A DNA stretch of 64,000 nucleotides, taken from Alkalinema pantanalense. Lineage in GTDB: Bacteria > Cyanobacteriota > Cyanobacteriia > Leptolyngbyales > Leptolyngbyaceae. This document shows, piece by piece, positions 1 through 8,635 of this stretch. The position numbers and the translations under genes are program-made. The stretch lies in NCBI RefSeq assembly GCF_050753345.1, contig NZ_JBLZFX010000014.1, positions 1 to 64,000 on the forward strand, given 5' to 3'. The first letter of the stretch is position 1. Every line of letters begins with the position of its first letter. The notes under the pieces were generated by a model. That model had not been told where the DNA came from. It ran no database searches and was given only the letters and a program-made list of their open reading frames with translations.

Positions 1-112
1 GTTCTAGATGGGGACGCAGCACCTCAACCATCTCGGCGAAGGTCGGACGACTCACCCCGCACAAGCGCTTGAACTCACCATCCGACAGCGACTCAAGGTC
101 TTGGTAGCTCAT
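1..112 (-). CDS. Transposase N-terminus (partial, runs off the left edge)
   Basis: The reverse strand reads an open frame from an ATG at 112 to the window edge, giving 37 residues. The segment FKRLCGVSRPTFAEMVEVL is the usual N-terminal helix-turn-helix of DDE transposases of the IS5-like type (a short HTH domain placed before DDE_Tnp_4). A weak GAGAGAAG purine stretch precedes the ATG. The catalytic DDE domain would lie outside the window, so completeness of the element cannot be judged. The neighbouring glk gene is divergent. Family assignment rests on memory of the N-terminal motif only. Confidence 0.6.
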   Translation of the reverse strand, partial: MSYQDLESLSDGEFKRLCGVSRPTFAEMVEVLRPHLE

Positions 113-216
113 CTTCTCTCCACAGAAATGTTGAGGGCAACATTCTTATTCTCCTACCTCCTGCTCTAACTGGCACATCACTCCACTATTCATGCAGGAG
201 GTCTATTCATTTGGCG

Positions 217-267
217 AACGTTCATCCTTAGTACAACGTTCATCAGTACAATGTTCATCCTTAGTAC
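217..267. repeat. Short imperfect tandem repeat upstream of glk
   Basis: Three consecutive copies of an 18-base unit, AACGTTCATCCTTAGTAC, are present. The middle copy lacks three bases and the third carries one C-to-T change. The array lies between the divergent transposase start and glk, 33 bases before the glk start codon, so it overlaps the likely glk promoter zone. It may be a slippage product or a repeated regulator site; nothing here decides which. Confidence 0.7.
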
Positions 268-299
268 AATGACGATGCGATTCATTAGGCATCTTTTCC

Positions 300-1340
300 A
301 TGACTCTCCTTCTGGCTGGCGATATTGGCGGGACAAAAACCATTCTGCGACTGGTGGATCTAGTCTCGGATGCGGATTGGCAAACCCTCTATGAAATGCG
401 ATATCTCAGTGGAGAATATCCCGATCTTGTGCCCATAGTGACGACCTTTCTAGATGCGGCACAAACTAAGGGCGGGCGGCCTCTTGCACCTACTAAAGCC
501 TGTTTTGCGATCGCGGGGCCGGTGCTCAACAATACGTCAAAGCTCACAAATTTAGGGTGGTTATTGGAAGCAGATCGCTTAGCGGAGGAACTACATATCC
601 CCAAGGTGTCACTCATTAACGACTTTGCCGCTGTGGGTTACGGGGTCTTGGGGCTCCAGGATCAAGATTTATGTACCTTGCAGGTAGGAGAATCGGAAAG
701 TACAGCCCCGATCGCTGTCATTGGTGCAGGCACGGGCTTAGGGCAAGGTTTTTTGATCCACAGCGATCGGGGATATCAGGTGTTTAGCTCTGAAGGCGGC
801 CACGCGGATTTTGCGCCACGCAATGAGATCGAATATCAACTGTCCCGCTACTTAATCGATCGCTTCGGCATCGATCGCCTATCTGTAGAGCGAGTGGTGT
901 CGGGACAAGGGATTGTTTCAATTTATCAATTCCTGCGCGATCGTAACTACGCCACTGAAACGCCGGAGATTGCTGATGCCATTCGCCAGTGGGAAGCGGA
1001 GGCCGGTCAGTCTGAGAAAACTGTGGATCCCGGTAGCATCATTGGTACCGCAGCCCTCGAAGGCAGCGATCGGCTCTGCCAGCAAGCCTTGCAACTGTTT
1101 GTGGAAGCCTATGGTTCCGAGGCAGGCAATTTAGCGCTGAAATTATTGCCCTATGGCGGTCTGTATATTGCTGGAGGGATTGCCGCAAAAATTCTGCCCT
1201 TGATGCAATCTGGCCAATTCCTACGAGCATTTGGCCATAAAGGCCGCATGAGTCACCTATTAGAAAGAATCCCCATTCACGTTGTGCTCAATTCCCAGGT
1301 GGGTTTGATTGGGGCGGCTTTGTGTGCGGCTCGGCTGTAA
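300..1340 (+). CDS. glk: Glucokinase (Glk family)
   Basis: Predicted cytoplasmic ATP-dependent glucokinase that phosphorylates glucose to glucose-6-phosphate, feeding glycolysis and the oxidative pentose phosphate pathway. The 346-residue length is normal for the bacterial Glk family (Pfam Glucokinase). The N-terminus carries the phosphate-binding motif GDIGGTK at residues 8-14. The substrate segment LINDFAAVGYG is at about 103-113, the GAGTGLGQG loop near 142-150, and the SEGGHADF motif just after it. No clear SD is visible before the ATG. The gene is followed at a distance by an unrelated membrane protein gene, so it is probably monocistronic. The family call is firm; glucose specificity is inferred from the family. 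Confidence 0.93.
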   Translation: MTLLLAGDIGGTKTILRLVDLVSDADWQTLYEMRYLSGEYPDLVPIVTTFLDAAQTKGGRPLAPTKACFAIAGPVLNNTSKLTNLGWLLEADRLAEELHIPKVSLINDFAAVGYGVLGLQDQDLCTLQVGESESTAPIAVIGAGTGLGQGFLIHSDRGYQVFSSEGGHADFAPRNEIEYQLSRYLIDRFGIDRLSVERVVSGQGIVSIYQFLRDRNYATETPEIADAIRQWEAEAGQSEKTVDPGSIIGTAALEGSDRLCQQALQLFVEAYGSEAGNLALKLLPYGGLYIAGGIAAKILPLMQSGQFLRAFGHKGRMSHLLERIPIHVVLNSQVGLIGAALCAARL

Positions 1341-1445
1341 GTCTGGAATGCTGCGTCAATAAAGCCATGTTTTAAGGCATAATCTTCAAACATTGCATTG
1401 ATTTAATTGCATTTATCCAAGATTATTGGGCAGGTTGAGGGAATT

Positions 1446-2672
1446 GTGATTCTCGAGCTTCTTCTGGCGGTTCTAGGGGTTTTTGGGTTGGCCGCGATCG
1501 GGCTGGACTTACAATATCGGCGACGGGCTGGCAATCGTCTAGAGTTGACGGCAGGTAAATGGGGGCTAGAGGTCGCAGAGGCCGATCGAATTCTTTTGAT
1601 TGGGGATTTAGAGTTTGTCAACCAAACCCAACGGCTGGATGTCATGGTGCCGGAAATCTGGGCAGAGGCGACGCTCCTGTCTAAAGACCCCGTCGAACAG
1701 CATCATGTCAAAACACGGATTGTTTCTCGATTTCCCGATATTGATCCCCGCGATGATGGCTACTGGGAAAGCGATATTATTGAAGTGGGCAAACGAGAAC
1801 CGATCGAAGTTCAGGTGGAAATTAGTGGCGAGAATTTAGCCAGCTTGCAATCCGTTTGGGTCAAGGTGCATTTTGTGACCTATGGCCCTGGAGGACGGAT
1901 CCCTCGCTCCAAGCATATTGTGGTGCCCCTGAAATTTCCGGATGCCACTGGGTCTAAGCAATGGCGATCGGCGGACAATGCAGAACTACTACCCGTCAAA
2001 ACCCACCTCCTCAGTAGCCTGGATGATCCGGTTGAAGTGGTCAAGCGCTATGTGGTGCCCCATGCCCAACCAGGCGATGTCGTAACCTTGGGCGAATCCC
2101 CAGTTGCCATTATGCAGGGGCGCTACCGTCACTACACCGATATTCAACCCGGCTGGTTGGCAAAACGCCTGTGTTACATGTTCCACAGGACTTCCAGCTT
2201 GGCGACAGCCTGCGGGTTGCAAACATTGATTGATATTGCGGGAGCCCCTCGCGTCTTTTTTGCTTTTGTCGTCAGTACTCCGTTCAAATTGTTGCCCCGA
2301 TCGATTGCCAAACCGCTCCATATCGATGGAATGTTCTATCGTTTAGCTGGAGAGCAGGCTAATTTGATCGACGATGTGACCGGAACCATTCCGCCCTACG
2401 ATAAATTTGTAGTCCTTGGCCCCGCCGATCCTCAAGGATTGTGCGATCGGATTCAACGGGAAACTGGTCTTTCCGCTGCTGTGGTAGACGTGAATGATTT
2501 ACGAAGGGTTAAGATATTAGCATCGACTTCGGACGTATCTGAAAAATTCCTCACTCAGGCATTGATTACCAATCCTGCTGGAAATGCTAATGAGCAAACC
2601 CCCCTGGTTTTGATCCGTCCGACTGCCGCGACTACAGGTCTTGCTGTGCCAGCACCCACTCCCTCACCCTAA
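1446..2672 (+). CDS. Membrane-anchored F420-0:gamma-glutamyl ligase-like protein
   Basis: Conserved cyanobacterial protein of 408 residues from the chosen GTG, which has a GAGG purine run 5 bases upstream. A TTG at 1407 would add 13 residues but lacks an SD. One hydrophobic segment at about residues 1-17 should anchor it. Residues from about 210 on (PGDVVTLGES...) resemble the CofE/F420-0:L-glutamate ligase fold, with a His-Arg-Thr (FHRTSSLATACG) segment and a DVTGTIPPYDKFVVLGP segment. The middle region is a beta-rich domain I do not recognise. In archaea and actinobacteria CofE adds glutamate to F420-0; the substrate in cyanobacteria is unknown to me and may differ. A GNAT gene follows 21 bases later and probably shares its transcript. 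Confidence 0.7.
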   Translation: MILELLLAVLGVFGLAAIGLDLQYRRRAGNRLELTAGKWGLEVAEADRILLIGDLEFVNQTQRLDVMVPEIWAEATLLSKDPVEQHHVKTRIVSRFPDIDPRDDGYWESDIIEVGKREPIEVQVEISGENLASLQSVWVKVHFVTYGPGGRIPRSKHIVVPLKFPDATGSKQWRSADNAELLPVKTHLLSSLDDPVEVVKRYVVPHAQPGDVVTLGESPVAIMQGRYRHYTDIQPGWLAKRLCYMFHRTSSLATACGLQTLIDIAGAPRVFFAFVVSTPFKLLPRSIAKPLHIDGMFYRLAGEQANLIDDVTGTIPPYDKFVVLGPADPQGLCDRIQRETGLSAAVVDVNDLRRVKILASTSDVSEKFLTQALITNPAGNANEQTPLVLIRPTAATTGLAVPAPTPSP

Positions 2673-2693
2673 GGATCCAGGACGGCTTCTCCC

Positions 2694-4013
2694 ATGATGC
2701 GAGCTTTTCGGCAGACGACAAACCTGTCCATTCGTGCCCTGCACTACCGTGATGTGGATACCGTCGATCGGTTGATGCAGGAGCATGACGAGACGGATTC
2801 TGCTGCATCCATGGTGCGGGAGCAACCGATTTCGTTGAGTCGCTGGTACGGTTTGCTCAAGTTTCTCAGTTGGTTTCCCAATCCGCTACGCCATGCCCTG
2901 TCCGCCTATGTGGCAGAGGTGGAACAACGGGTCAAAGGCGTGATTAAGGTGTCACCCTTCAACCATGCAGGAACCACTTGGCGGGTCGATCGGGTGGCGA
3001 TGGAATCCACGATCGTCCCGTCCAACGATCGTGCTCCCTCTGAAACGGTTGCCAAAAGTAGTGTTGCGGAAGCAGGAACAACTGCCGTCTCCAGCAATGC
3101 GGTGCTGACCCGGAATGAAGTGGGTTCTCTGCTGCTGCGCTATTGTTTTGAGACCATTCTGCAAGCGCGGACTTGGATTTTAGAATTGGATGTTAATGAT
3201 GAATCTGGGCTGAGTCTTTACCGTCACAATGGTTTTCAGCCTGTAGCTCAAGTGACCTATTGGCAAATTGCTGCTGAGCAACTTCAAGACTTGGCCGAAC
3301 GGGAACCTGATTTGCCCAATCTCCTACCCGTCAGCAATGCCGATGCCCACTTGCTCTACCAGTTAGACAATATGGCGATGCCACCATTGGTACGCCAGGT
3401 TTTCGATCGCCATCCCCAGGACTTCAAAACCAGTTTATTGGGCTCCCTTGTTCGATTAATCCAGCAATGGGTAACGAATACTGAAGCCATTAGCGGTTAT
3501 GTATTTGAACCCCAGCGCAAAGTCGCGATCGCCTACTTCCAACTGCAACTCTGTCGGGATGGCTCCCGGCCCCACACCGCCCAGTTAACGGTACATCCCG
3601 CCTACACTTGGCTCTATCCCGAAGTGATGGCCCAAATGGCGCGGATTGTCCAAGAGGTACCCTCGCAAAGCTTAGAAATTCTATCGGCGGATTACCATCC
3701 CGAACGTGAAGCCTACTTAGAACGGATTGGGGCTGAACGCATTGCCCATACATTGTTGATGTCTCGCTCCGTGTGGCACAAGCTGCGGGAAACTCGGCAG
3801 GCTCCGGCTTTGGAAGGTTTGCAATTGGCTGATGTCATCCCTGGCTTACAACCCGTGCGCAAGCCGGTTCCTGGACGCATCACGATCGAGTCTAAACGGC
3901 CTAACCACTGGTCTGTGAAAGAACATCGCCCCTCCAAAGAATTGCCTACTGCCGCCGAGAGTGCAAACCAAGACTTTTTCCCACCCCATGACCATGGGGA
4001 TCCCTGCTGTTAA
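2694..4013 (+). CDS. GNAT family N-acetyltransferase
   Basis: A 439-residue protein whose N-terminal half reads like a GNAT acyltransferase: LSIRALHYRDVDTVDRLM at the start, and a beta4-alpha-beta5 region ending LELDVNDESGLSLYRHNGFQPV at about residues 160-182, the usual C-terminal signature of the fold. A Ser/Thr/Ala-rich insert (about 100-140) splits the acetyl-CoA region. The second half (about 200-400) may be a second, degenerate GNAT-like domain, since YHPEREAYLERIGAERIAHTL repeats the late-GNAT pattern. The last 50 residues are basic and look disordered. The gene starts 21 bases after the F420-ligase-like gene and ends 31 bases before ruvX, so an operon is likely. Substrate unknown. Confidence 0.75.
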   Translation: MMRAFRQTTNLSIRALHYRDVDTVDRLMQEHDETDSAASMVREQPISLSRWYGLLKFLSWFPNPLRHALSAYVAEVEQRVKGVIKVSPFNHAGTTWRVDRVAMESTIVPSNDRAPSETVAKSSVAEAGTTAVSSNAVLTRNEVGSLLLRYCFETILQARTWILELDVNDESGLSLYRHNGFQPVAQVTYWQIAAEQLQDLAEREPDLPNLLPVSNADAHLLYQLDNMAMPPLVRQVFDRHPQDFKTSLLGSLVRLIQQWVTNTEAISGYVFEPQRKVAIAYFQLQLCRDGSRPHTAQLTVHPAYTWLYPEVMAQMARIVQEVPSQSLEILSADYHPEREAYLERIGAERIAHTLLMSRSVWHKLRETRQAPALEGLQLADVIPGLQPVRKPVPGRITIESKRPNHWSVKEHRPSKELPTAAESANQDFFPPHDHGDPCC

Positions 4014-4044
4014 GGCGAGGTAGGTACAGTTGGGATCCGAGATT

Positions 4045-4488
4045 GTGAACAACAAAATCTCTGCCCTCGGTTTGGACGTGGGCAAAAAACGGATTGGTGT
4101 TGCGGGATGTGATGGTTTGGGTATGGCAGCAACGGGCTTGATGACGATCGAACGCAAATCCTTCGACTATGTGGTCAGCATTTTGCAAACGCTAGTCCAG
4201 GAACGGACTGTCCAAGTTTTAGTCATTGGTTTACCCTATCAAATGGATGGCACGATCGGTTCCCAGGCCAAGCACACCCAAAAGTTTGCTAAAGCTTTGG
4301 CCAAGGCCTTAAATCTGCCGATTGAATGGATTGATGAACGGTTAACCAGTTTTGCCGCTGAAGAATTGCTGCACGCGGAAAATATTCAGCCCTCGCGGAA
4401 CAAGGGATTAATCGATCGCAAAGCTGCTGCATTGATCCTCCAGGAATGGTTAGACGCCCGCCGCATCCAAGATCAAGCTGGACGGTAA
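4045..4488 (+). CDS. ruvX: RuvX/YqgF Holliday-junction-resolvase-like nuclease
   Basis: RNase H-like protein of about 147 residues. The first strand has ALGLDVGKKRIGVA with the conserved Asp. VLVIGLPYQMDGTIG, WIDERLTSFAAEELL and the C-terminal DRKAAALILQEWLD carry the other acidic and basic positions of the family. In bacteria YqgF/RuvX proteins act in pre-16S rRNA 5'-end processing and have Holliday-junction resolvase activity in vitro. The GTG at 4045 gives a typical N-terminus; a TTG at 4030 would add five residues. The gene follows the GNAT gene by 31 bases and precedes a response regulator by 69 bases. Confidence 0.9.
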   Translation: MNNKISALGLDVGKKRIGVAGCDGLGMAATGLMTIERKSFDYVVSILQTLVQERTVQVLVIGLPYQMDGTIGSQAKHTQKFAKALAKALNLPIEWIDERLTSFAAEELLHAENIQPSRNKGLIDRKAAALILQEWLDARRIQDQAGR

Positions 4489-4557
4489 AGTCGTCAACCG
4501 CCCTAGAACTCAAGTACATTAAGAAATTAAAAAGAACTGAACAGGGAGAGGATCATC

Positions 4558-5262
4558 ATGGCAGAGCAACTTCTATTGGTAGACGATGAACCCGGACTAC
4601 GCGAAGCCGTTCAAGCCTACCTAGAAGACAGCGGCTTTACTGTCCATACAGCCACCAATGGAGATGAAGGTTGGGAAGTGGCCCAGCGAATTCTGCCGGA
4701 TTTGGTGATTAGTGATGTCATGATGCCCCAGGTAGATGGTTACCAACTGTTGAAACGCTTGCGAGATGATCCGCGCTTCCAGTCCTTGCCTGTGATTTTC
4801 CTGACAGCGCGGGGCATGACCAACGATCGCATCCAGGGCTATGATGCAGGCTGTGATGCCTACCTACCCAAACCCTTTGATCCTGACGAATTGGTGGCGA
4901 TCGTTAAAAATATTTTGGCTCGACAAAAAGCCGCCCAAGCAGGATCGGGGGATATTGAAAATCCCGACGTGGCAGAATTAGCGCGGCAAATTAAGGAAAT
5001 TAAAGCCCTCCTGACCCAGAAAGGCACCCTACAGACCACCGCCGCACCCATTAACATTGACTTCACACCTCGAGAGCAAAGTGTTTTGGAACTAGTGGTT
5101 GACGGGTTGATGAATAAAGAAATTGCCCGCCGCTTGGAGACTAGTGTGCGGAACGTTGAGAAATATGTCAGTCGTTTGTTTACCAAGACGGGAACCAATA
5201 GCCGCACTGAGTTGGTTCGGTTTGCCCTGGAACATGGCTTGGTAAAACCAAAGGGAAATTAA
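4558..5262 (+). CDS. LuxR/NarL-type response regulator (Rre1/Ycf29-like)
   Basis: A 234-residue two-component response regulator. The receiver domain (1-120) has the acidic pocket DDE near residues 9-11, the phospho-acceptor Asp53 in ISDVMMP, Thr83 and Lys105 (LPKPF). A linker with a short coiled region (ELARQIKEIKALL) leads to a C-terminal LuxR helix-turn-helix (FTPREQSVLELVVDGLMNKEIARRL...). The LEDSGFTVHTA receiver and the architecture resemble the cyanobacterial and plastid Rre1/Ycf29 regulator tied to stress responses, but that specific identity is from memory. A strong SD (GGGAGAGGA) precedes the ATG. No kinase gene is adjacent. Confidence 0.85.
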   Translation: MAEQLLLVDDEPGLREAVQAYLEDSGFTVHTATNGDEGWEVAQRILPDLVISDVMMPQVDGYQLLKRLRDDPRFQSLPVIFLTARGMTNDRIQGYDAGCDAYLPKPFDPDELVAIVKNILARQKAAQAGSGDIENPDVAELARQIKEIKALLTQKGTLQTTAAPINIDFTPREQSVLELVVDGLMNKEIARRLETSVRNVEKYVSRLFTKTGTNSRTELVRFALEHGLVKPKGN

Positions 5263-5486
5263 CTCAAAGCAGCAACGAACCCAAGGTTTGGGATGGCCAG
5301 CTTTCTAGGATTAGCCAGTCGTTCAGTGCATTGACCAGTTCTTCCCTAGGATAAATGCACTGATAGTAAAAACGAAATACAACTATAGGAAAGCAAAAAT
5401 GCTCATCTCGCCCCGATTGTAAAAGCGTAGACTAAAGTAAAGTTAGGTAACGTTGTTACGCCAAACACACCATTTTGAGGCACCTC

Positions 5487-6200
5487 ATGGCGGTTGTTCT
5501 TCCGCAGACTTCGACGAGCGAGAAGCCAGCAGCACAGGATCTGGCAGCCCTTCGTCAAGTCTTCGCTTCAGTTAACGCTGATAGTTGTCCCCATACCTAC
5601 AATTTCCATATGCACACAACCCACTCCGATGGGCAGCTTCGGCCAGATATTTTGGCTGAACAAGTTCTCGAGATTGGGTTGGTGGGTTTTGCGATTACCG
5701 ATCACCACCAGATTTCTGGTTTCTATACAGCCAAGCGATTTTTTGAAGAGTGGCAACAACAATCGCAGAATGTCAGCAAACCCCTTCCTCATCTGTGGAC
5801 AGGCACCGAAATTACTTCTCATCTATTGGATGTAGAGGTTCACATTTTGGGGTATGCCTTTGATCCCTTCCATCCCGCGATCGCTGAATATTTGACGGGA
5901 ACGGCTCCCCGAGGAGAGAGTGCAGAAGCCCATCATGTAATTTCAGCGATTCACCAAAGTGGTGGAGTGGCTGTATTGGCCCACCCTGCCCGCTATCGCC
6001 GCTCCCATGAGGAGTTAATTCCTGCTGCGGTCAAAGTGGGGATCGATGGTGTGGAAACCTACTATGCCTATGGCAATCCCAAACCCTGGAAACCCAGTCC
6101 AGAAGAATCTCAGCAAGTGCGACAGATGAGTAATCAGTACCATCTCTTAAATACCTGTGGTACTGATTCCCATGGATTGAGTTTGGTACAACGGGTTTAG
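5487..6200 (+). CDS. PHP-domain metal-dependent phosphoesterase
   Basis: A 237-residue protein of the PHP superfamily. Metal-binding motifs appear in the usual order: HMHTTHSDG, ITDHHQISGF, the Glu in TGTEIT, AVLAHPAR, and a final CGTDSHG. Stand-alone PHP proteins hydrolyse phosphoesters such as 3',5'-bisnucleotides or short RNA ends; the substrate here cannot be read from sequence. The ATG at 5487 is preferred over an in-frame TTG 12 bases upstream. The upstream gap holds an interrupted palindrome, GTAACGTTGTTAC (5447-5459), 28 bases before the start, which could be an operator. The gene stands alone. Confidence 0.87.
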   Translation: MAVVLPQTSTSEKPAAQDLAALRQVFASVNADSCPHTYNFHMHTTHSDGQLRPDILAEQVLEIGLVGFAITDHHQISGFYTAKRFFEEWQQQSQNVSKPLPHLWTGTEITSHLLDVEVHILGYAFDPFHPAIAEYLTGTAPRGESAEAHHVISAIHQSGGVAVLAHPARYRRSHEELIPAAVKVGIDGVETYYAYGNPKPWKPSPEESQQVRQMSNQYHLLNTCGTDSHGLSLVQRV

Positions 6201-6484
6201 GGATTCGTTAGAGGCCAGGGATTTGTACCGCTTGCAATTTAAGTAACCAGGTCAGATTTAGAGCGCTAAGGCAGGGATCAGACTTAGACAGGTGTGCCAA
6301 GCTAGTTGGGCCAAGCTAGTTGAGCTAATCTGACTGGCCTTAGATAATAGGCAGTCTAGGTTGCAATAAGGACTCAATGAGCCACAGAGTAAATAGGCTT
6401 AGGTTCTTCAGGCCCTTTCAGATTTTAAAATTCAGCTTGAGTCCGTTTTCGATCAAGCAAATCTAGAACAAATTTGTTGTAAAA
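6201..6484. other. Intergenic stretch with a 14-base duplication
   Basis: No convincing gene is seen here. Two tandem copies of a 14-base unit (GCCAAGCTAGTTGG, second copy ending GA) lie at 6296-6323. The rest is ordinary intergenic sequence between the PHP gene (plus strand) and the hairpin at 6485. Confidence 0.5.
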
Positions 6485-6515
6485 AAAGGCAAGGAATGAG
6501 ATATTCCTTGCCTTT
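6485..6515. terminator. Perfect 13-bp hairpin, likely bidirectional terminator
   Basis: AAAGGCAAGGAAT (6485-6497), a five-base loop, then ATTCCTTGCCTTT (6503-6515). The plus strand continues with TGTAATTT. The minus strand continues with an unbroken run of T, because the plus strand has seven A at 6481-6487. On the minus strand it lies about 94 bases after the stop of the small gene at 6609-6707, so it is a natural rho-independent terminator for that transcript. It could also stop read-through from the PHP gene. Confidence 0.75.
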
Positions 6516-6608
6516 GTAATTTGAGAGTTCCACGCAGACATGTTGCAGAAATGTATGCCTTCAAAGCGCATTTCGAAGTCCACAAAGCCTTGTAAGTGGC
6601 AGTTTGGG

Positions 6609-6707
6609 TTAGAAAGATGCAACCGTCCACAACACACCCACACTCGCCATCGCTAACAGAACGCCTAATCCGATCGACTGACCCAGGTGCTTGCGGGGAG
6701 ATTGCAT
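6609..6707 (-). CDS. Predicted 32-residue single-span membrane protein
   Basis: Reverse-strand frame starting at ATG 6707 and ending with TAA at 6609-6611. A short basic N-terminus (MQSPRKHLGQ) is followed by one hydrophobic helix (SIGLGVLLAMASVGVLWTVA), the pattern of one-helix membrane proteins. An AAGGA ribosome-binding site lies 8 bases upstream of this ATG; an ATG three codons earlier would overlap it and is less likely. A strong terminator-like hairpin follows about 94 bases downstream. It does not match any small photosystem or cytochrome b6f subunit I know. Function unknown; existence is inferred from the SD, hydrophobicity and terminator. Confidence 0.5.
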   Translation of the reverse strand: MQSPRKHLGQSIGLGVLLAMASVGVLWTVASF

Positions 6708-6922
6708 AGTTGTCATCCTTAATCTGGATAGGTTGGATTATGAGAAGTTATCAGATTTTTGAGGGGATCATGGAGGTTCGCAATCAATGTTTAGGGGCTG
6801 GAAATGGAAGTTTAATCAATGATGTAAAAATTTAATTAATGATGTAAAAGTTTATAGAATGCCATAGTTCTTAACCTTGCCAATTTCTTCACCTTGCTGG
6901 AGTTCTTACCCCTGTTCAGGCT

Positions 6923-8635
6923 TTAGGTACCGGGTTTGAAATAATCCAAGAGTCGATCGCCGGAATCCACCCGGACTAAGCCTACAGCAACCTCTGGCAA
7001 TAATCGGCGACTAGGGTAAATCAAATATCGGGGTTGCCAATCAGGGCGAAACTTGTCCTTGAATTGGTGTAAGCCTTTGAAGTTGTAAAACTGGTTCAGG
7101 TGCTCAAAAAAGTAATTCAGCCCTTTTTCAAGCTGTCGAGATTGCTGAGATCGCCCCACACCCGCCAAGGGAGAAAGGCTAAAACTAAAGCCCTGATAAC
7201 CCAACTTCTGGAAATGCTGAATCATGGAGACAAACAAAAACTCCATGGTGCCGTTCTCTACCTCGGCTCGATGGCGCATCAGATCTACGGTCACTTCGGA
7301 GGCATGGTAGCCGGACAGCAAATTGACAAAAGCGACAATTTCTCCATTGCGGCTGTAAACCGTACCGATGTAGCAAGGCCGCAGATGCTCAACGTCAAAC
7401 CAGGCGATCGAGAAGCGTTTTTCCGAGCCATTTTTATGGCGTAACCATTCATCGCTCACGACTTTAAGCTGTTGCAGCAGACTATCGGCGATCGGGGGTT
7501 CGTAGAGGGCGAAGCGGTGTCCCGTTTTAGTCAGCCGATTGACTGCTGTTCGTAAATTCTGATTGGCTTTTCCGCTGAGGCTAAAGGTTGGCAAATGCAC
7601 GATTGCCTCTTCCCCAATTTGCAGAGATTGCAAGCCTAGATGCTGATAGAGCGGCAACTGTTGGGGTAGTACTTCGTAAAATGCGGGAAACCAATCATTC
7701 CGCCGACAAAATTCCCAAAAACTCAGGATGGTTTCCTTGCGATCGGCTTCTGGCCCGATCGGATCTCCGAGGGCGATCGCGGCATGGCCTTTGGGGACAT
7801 AGGCAATCACACTTTGTCCAGTGGGACTGAAATAGTAGGCTTTATCCGGCAGAAGCGCGAGCCTTGCCAAGGAAGTTTGACCATGGGTATCAATAATCTG
7901 TCTGGCCTGGTGTCTTTCCTGGGCAGAGGCAGAGTTCGCCTTCAGCAAGACGGGCCGCAGTAGCATCAAAAAGGCATAGCCTAGAGTGACTGTACCAATC
8001 ACATAGATCGAATTGGCAAAATGCTCGGCATAGCGACTGGTTGGCTGAAGTCCTGCATTATCTTCGACAAAAAACATGGCTAGGGTTTGTAAAATTGCTT
8101 GGATCCAGCCAAAGTTGGTCGGCTGACCATTCACCGTAAACCGATCATCCAACACATAAAATCCGACCGTGCCATAGGCCAAAGTGAACAGTAGCGATAG
8201 TAGTAGGATGCGGATGCCTTGGGCGATCGAGGGTCGATCGGACTGTGCTGTAAAGCTCGATCGCATCGCAACTAATTGCACCAATAGCACCGTTGCTAAA
8301 ATGCATTCTTCAAAATCTAGCCCCTTGATGAGGTGACTGACGATAGAAATAATGAGAAGACCGATCGTCAGTCCCCAGGCCAATCGTTTCCGCCGCAGTA
8401 GATTCGCAGCGAGGGCTAGCAACATAAACCCAGCCAGCGCAGCAAAAATCCGACTCCCCGATCGTAGGTAAAACGGGAGAAAGGCTTCTAAAATACCTCG
8501 TCGCTCCGGCAGACTGGGATAAATAGCGGATAACAAGTTGACGATCCCCATGGCACTGGTCAGCCCTGCTGTTATCCATAACCCAAACGAACGGGTTCGA
8601 GCCAGCTTAACGATGGAGCGCGGTAATTTCGGCAT
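6923..8635 (-). CDS. MprF-like phosphatidylglycerol lysyltransferase-domain protein (DUF2156)
   Basis: A 570-residue integral membrane protein. The N-terminal 235 residues contain about six hydrophobic segments (ITAGLTSAMGIVNLL, IFAALAGFMLLALAANLL, LTIGLLIISIVSHLI, an Ala/Val/Leu segment near 115, LLLSLLFTLAYGTVGFYVL, and one near 215-230). The C-terminal 320 residues are the cytosolic DUF2156 aminoacyl-tRNA-dependent transferase domain of MprF-type lysyl-phosphatidylglycerol synthases (GDPIGPE, then VSMIQHFQKLGYQGFSFSLSPLAG). It probably transfers an amino acid from tRNA to a lipid head group, changing surface charge. It lacks the long flippase half of full MprF. Its start overlaps the 3' end of the esterase gene by 29 bases, implying co-transcription. 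Confidence 0.82.
   Translation of the reverse strand: MPKLPRSIVKLARTRSFGLWITAGLTSAMGIVNLLSAIYPSLPERRGILEAFLPFYLRSGSRIFAALAGFMLLALAANLLRRKRLAWGLTIGLLIISIVSHLIKGLDFEECILATVLLVQLVAMRSSFTAQSDRPSIAQGIRILLLSLLFTLAYGTVGFYVLDDRFTVNGQPTNFGWIQAILQTLAMFFVEDNAGLQPTSRYAEHFANSIYVIGTVTLGYAFLMLLRPVLLKANSASAQERHQARQIIDTHGQTSLARLALLPDKAYYFSPTGQSVIAYVPKGHAAIALGDPIGPEADRKETILSFWEFCRRNDWFPAFYEVLPQQLPLYQHLGLQSLQIGEEAIVHLPTFSLSGKANQNLRTAVNRLTKTGHRFALYEPPIADSLLQQLKVVSDEWLRHKNGSEKRFSIAWFDVEHLRPCYIGTVYSRNGEIVAFVNLLSGYHASEVTVDLMRHRAEVENGTMEFLFVSMIQHFQKLGYQGFSFSLSPLAGVGRSQQSRQLEKGLNYFFEHLNQFYNFKGLHQFKDKFRPDWQPRYLIYPSRRLLPEVAVGLVRVDSGDRLLDYFKPGT

Noticed and set aside
6425..6643. 72-residue minus-strand frame near 6.5 kb
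   Set aside because: It spans the perfect terminator hairpin, and its start lies inside the better-supported 32-residue gene in another frame.
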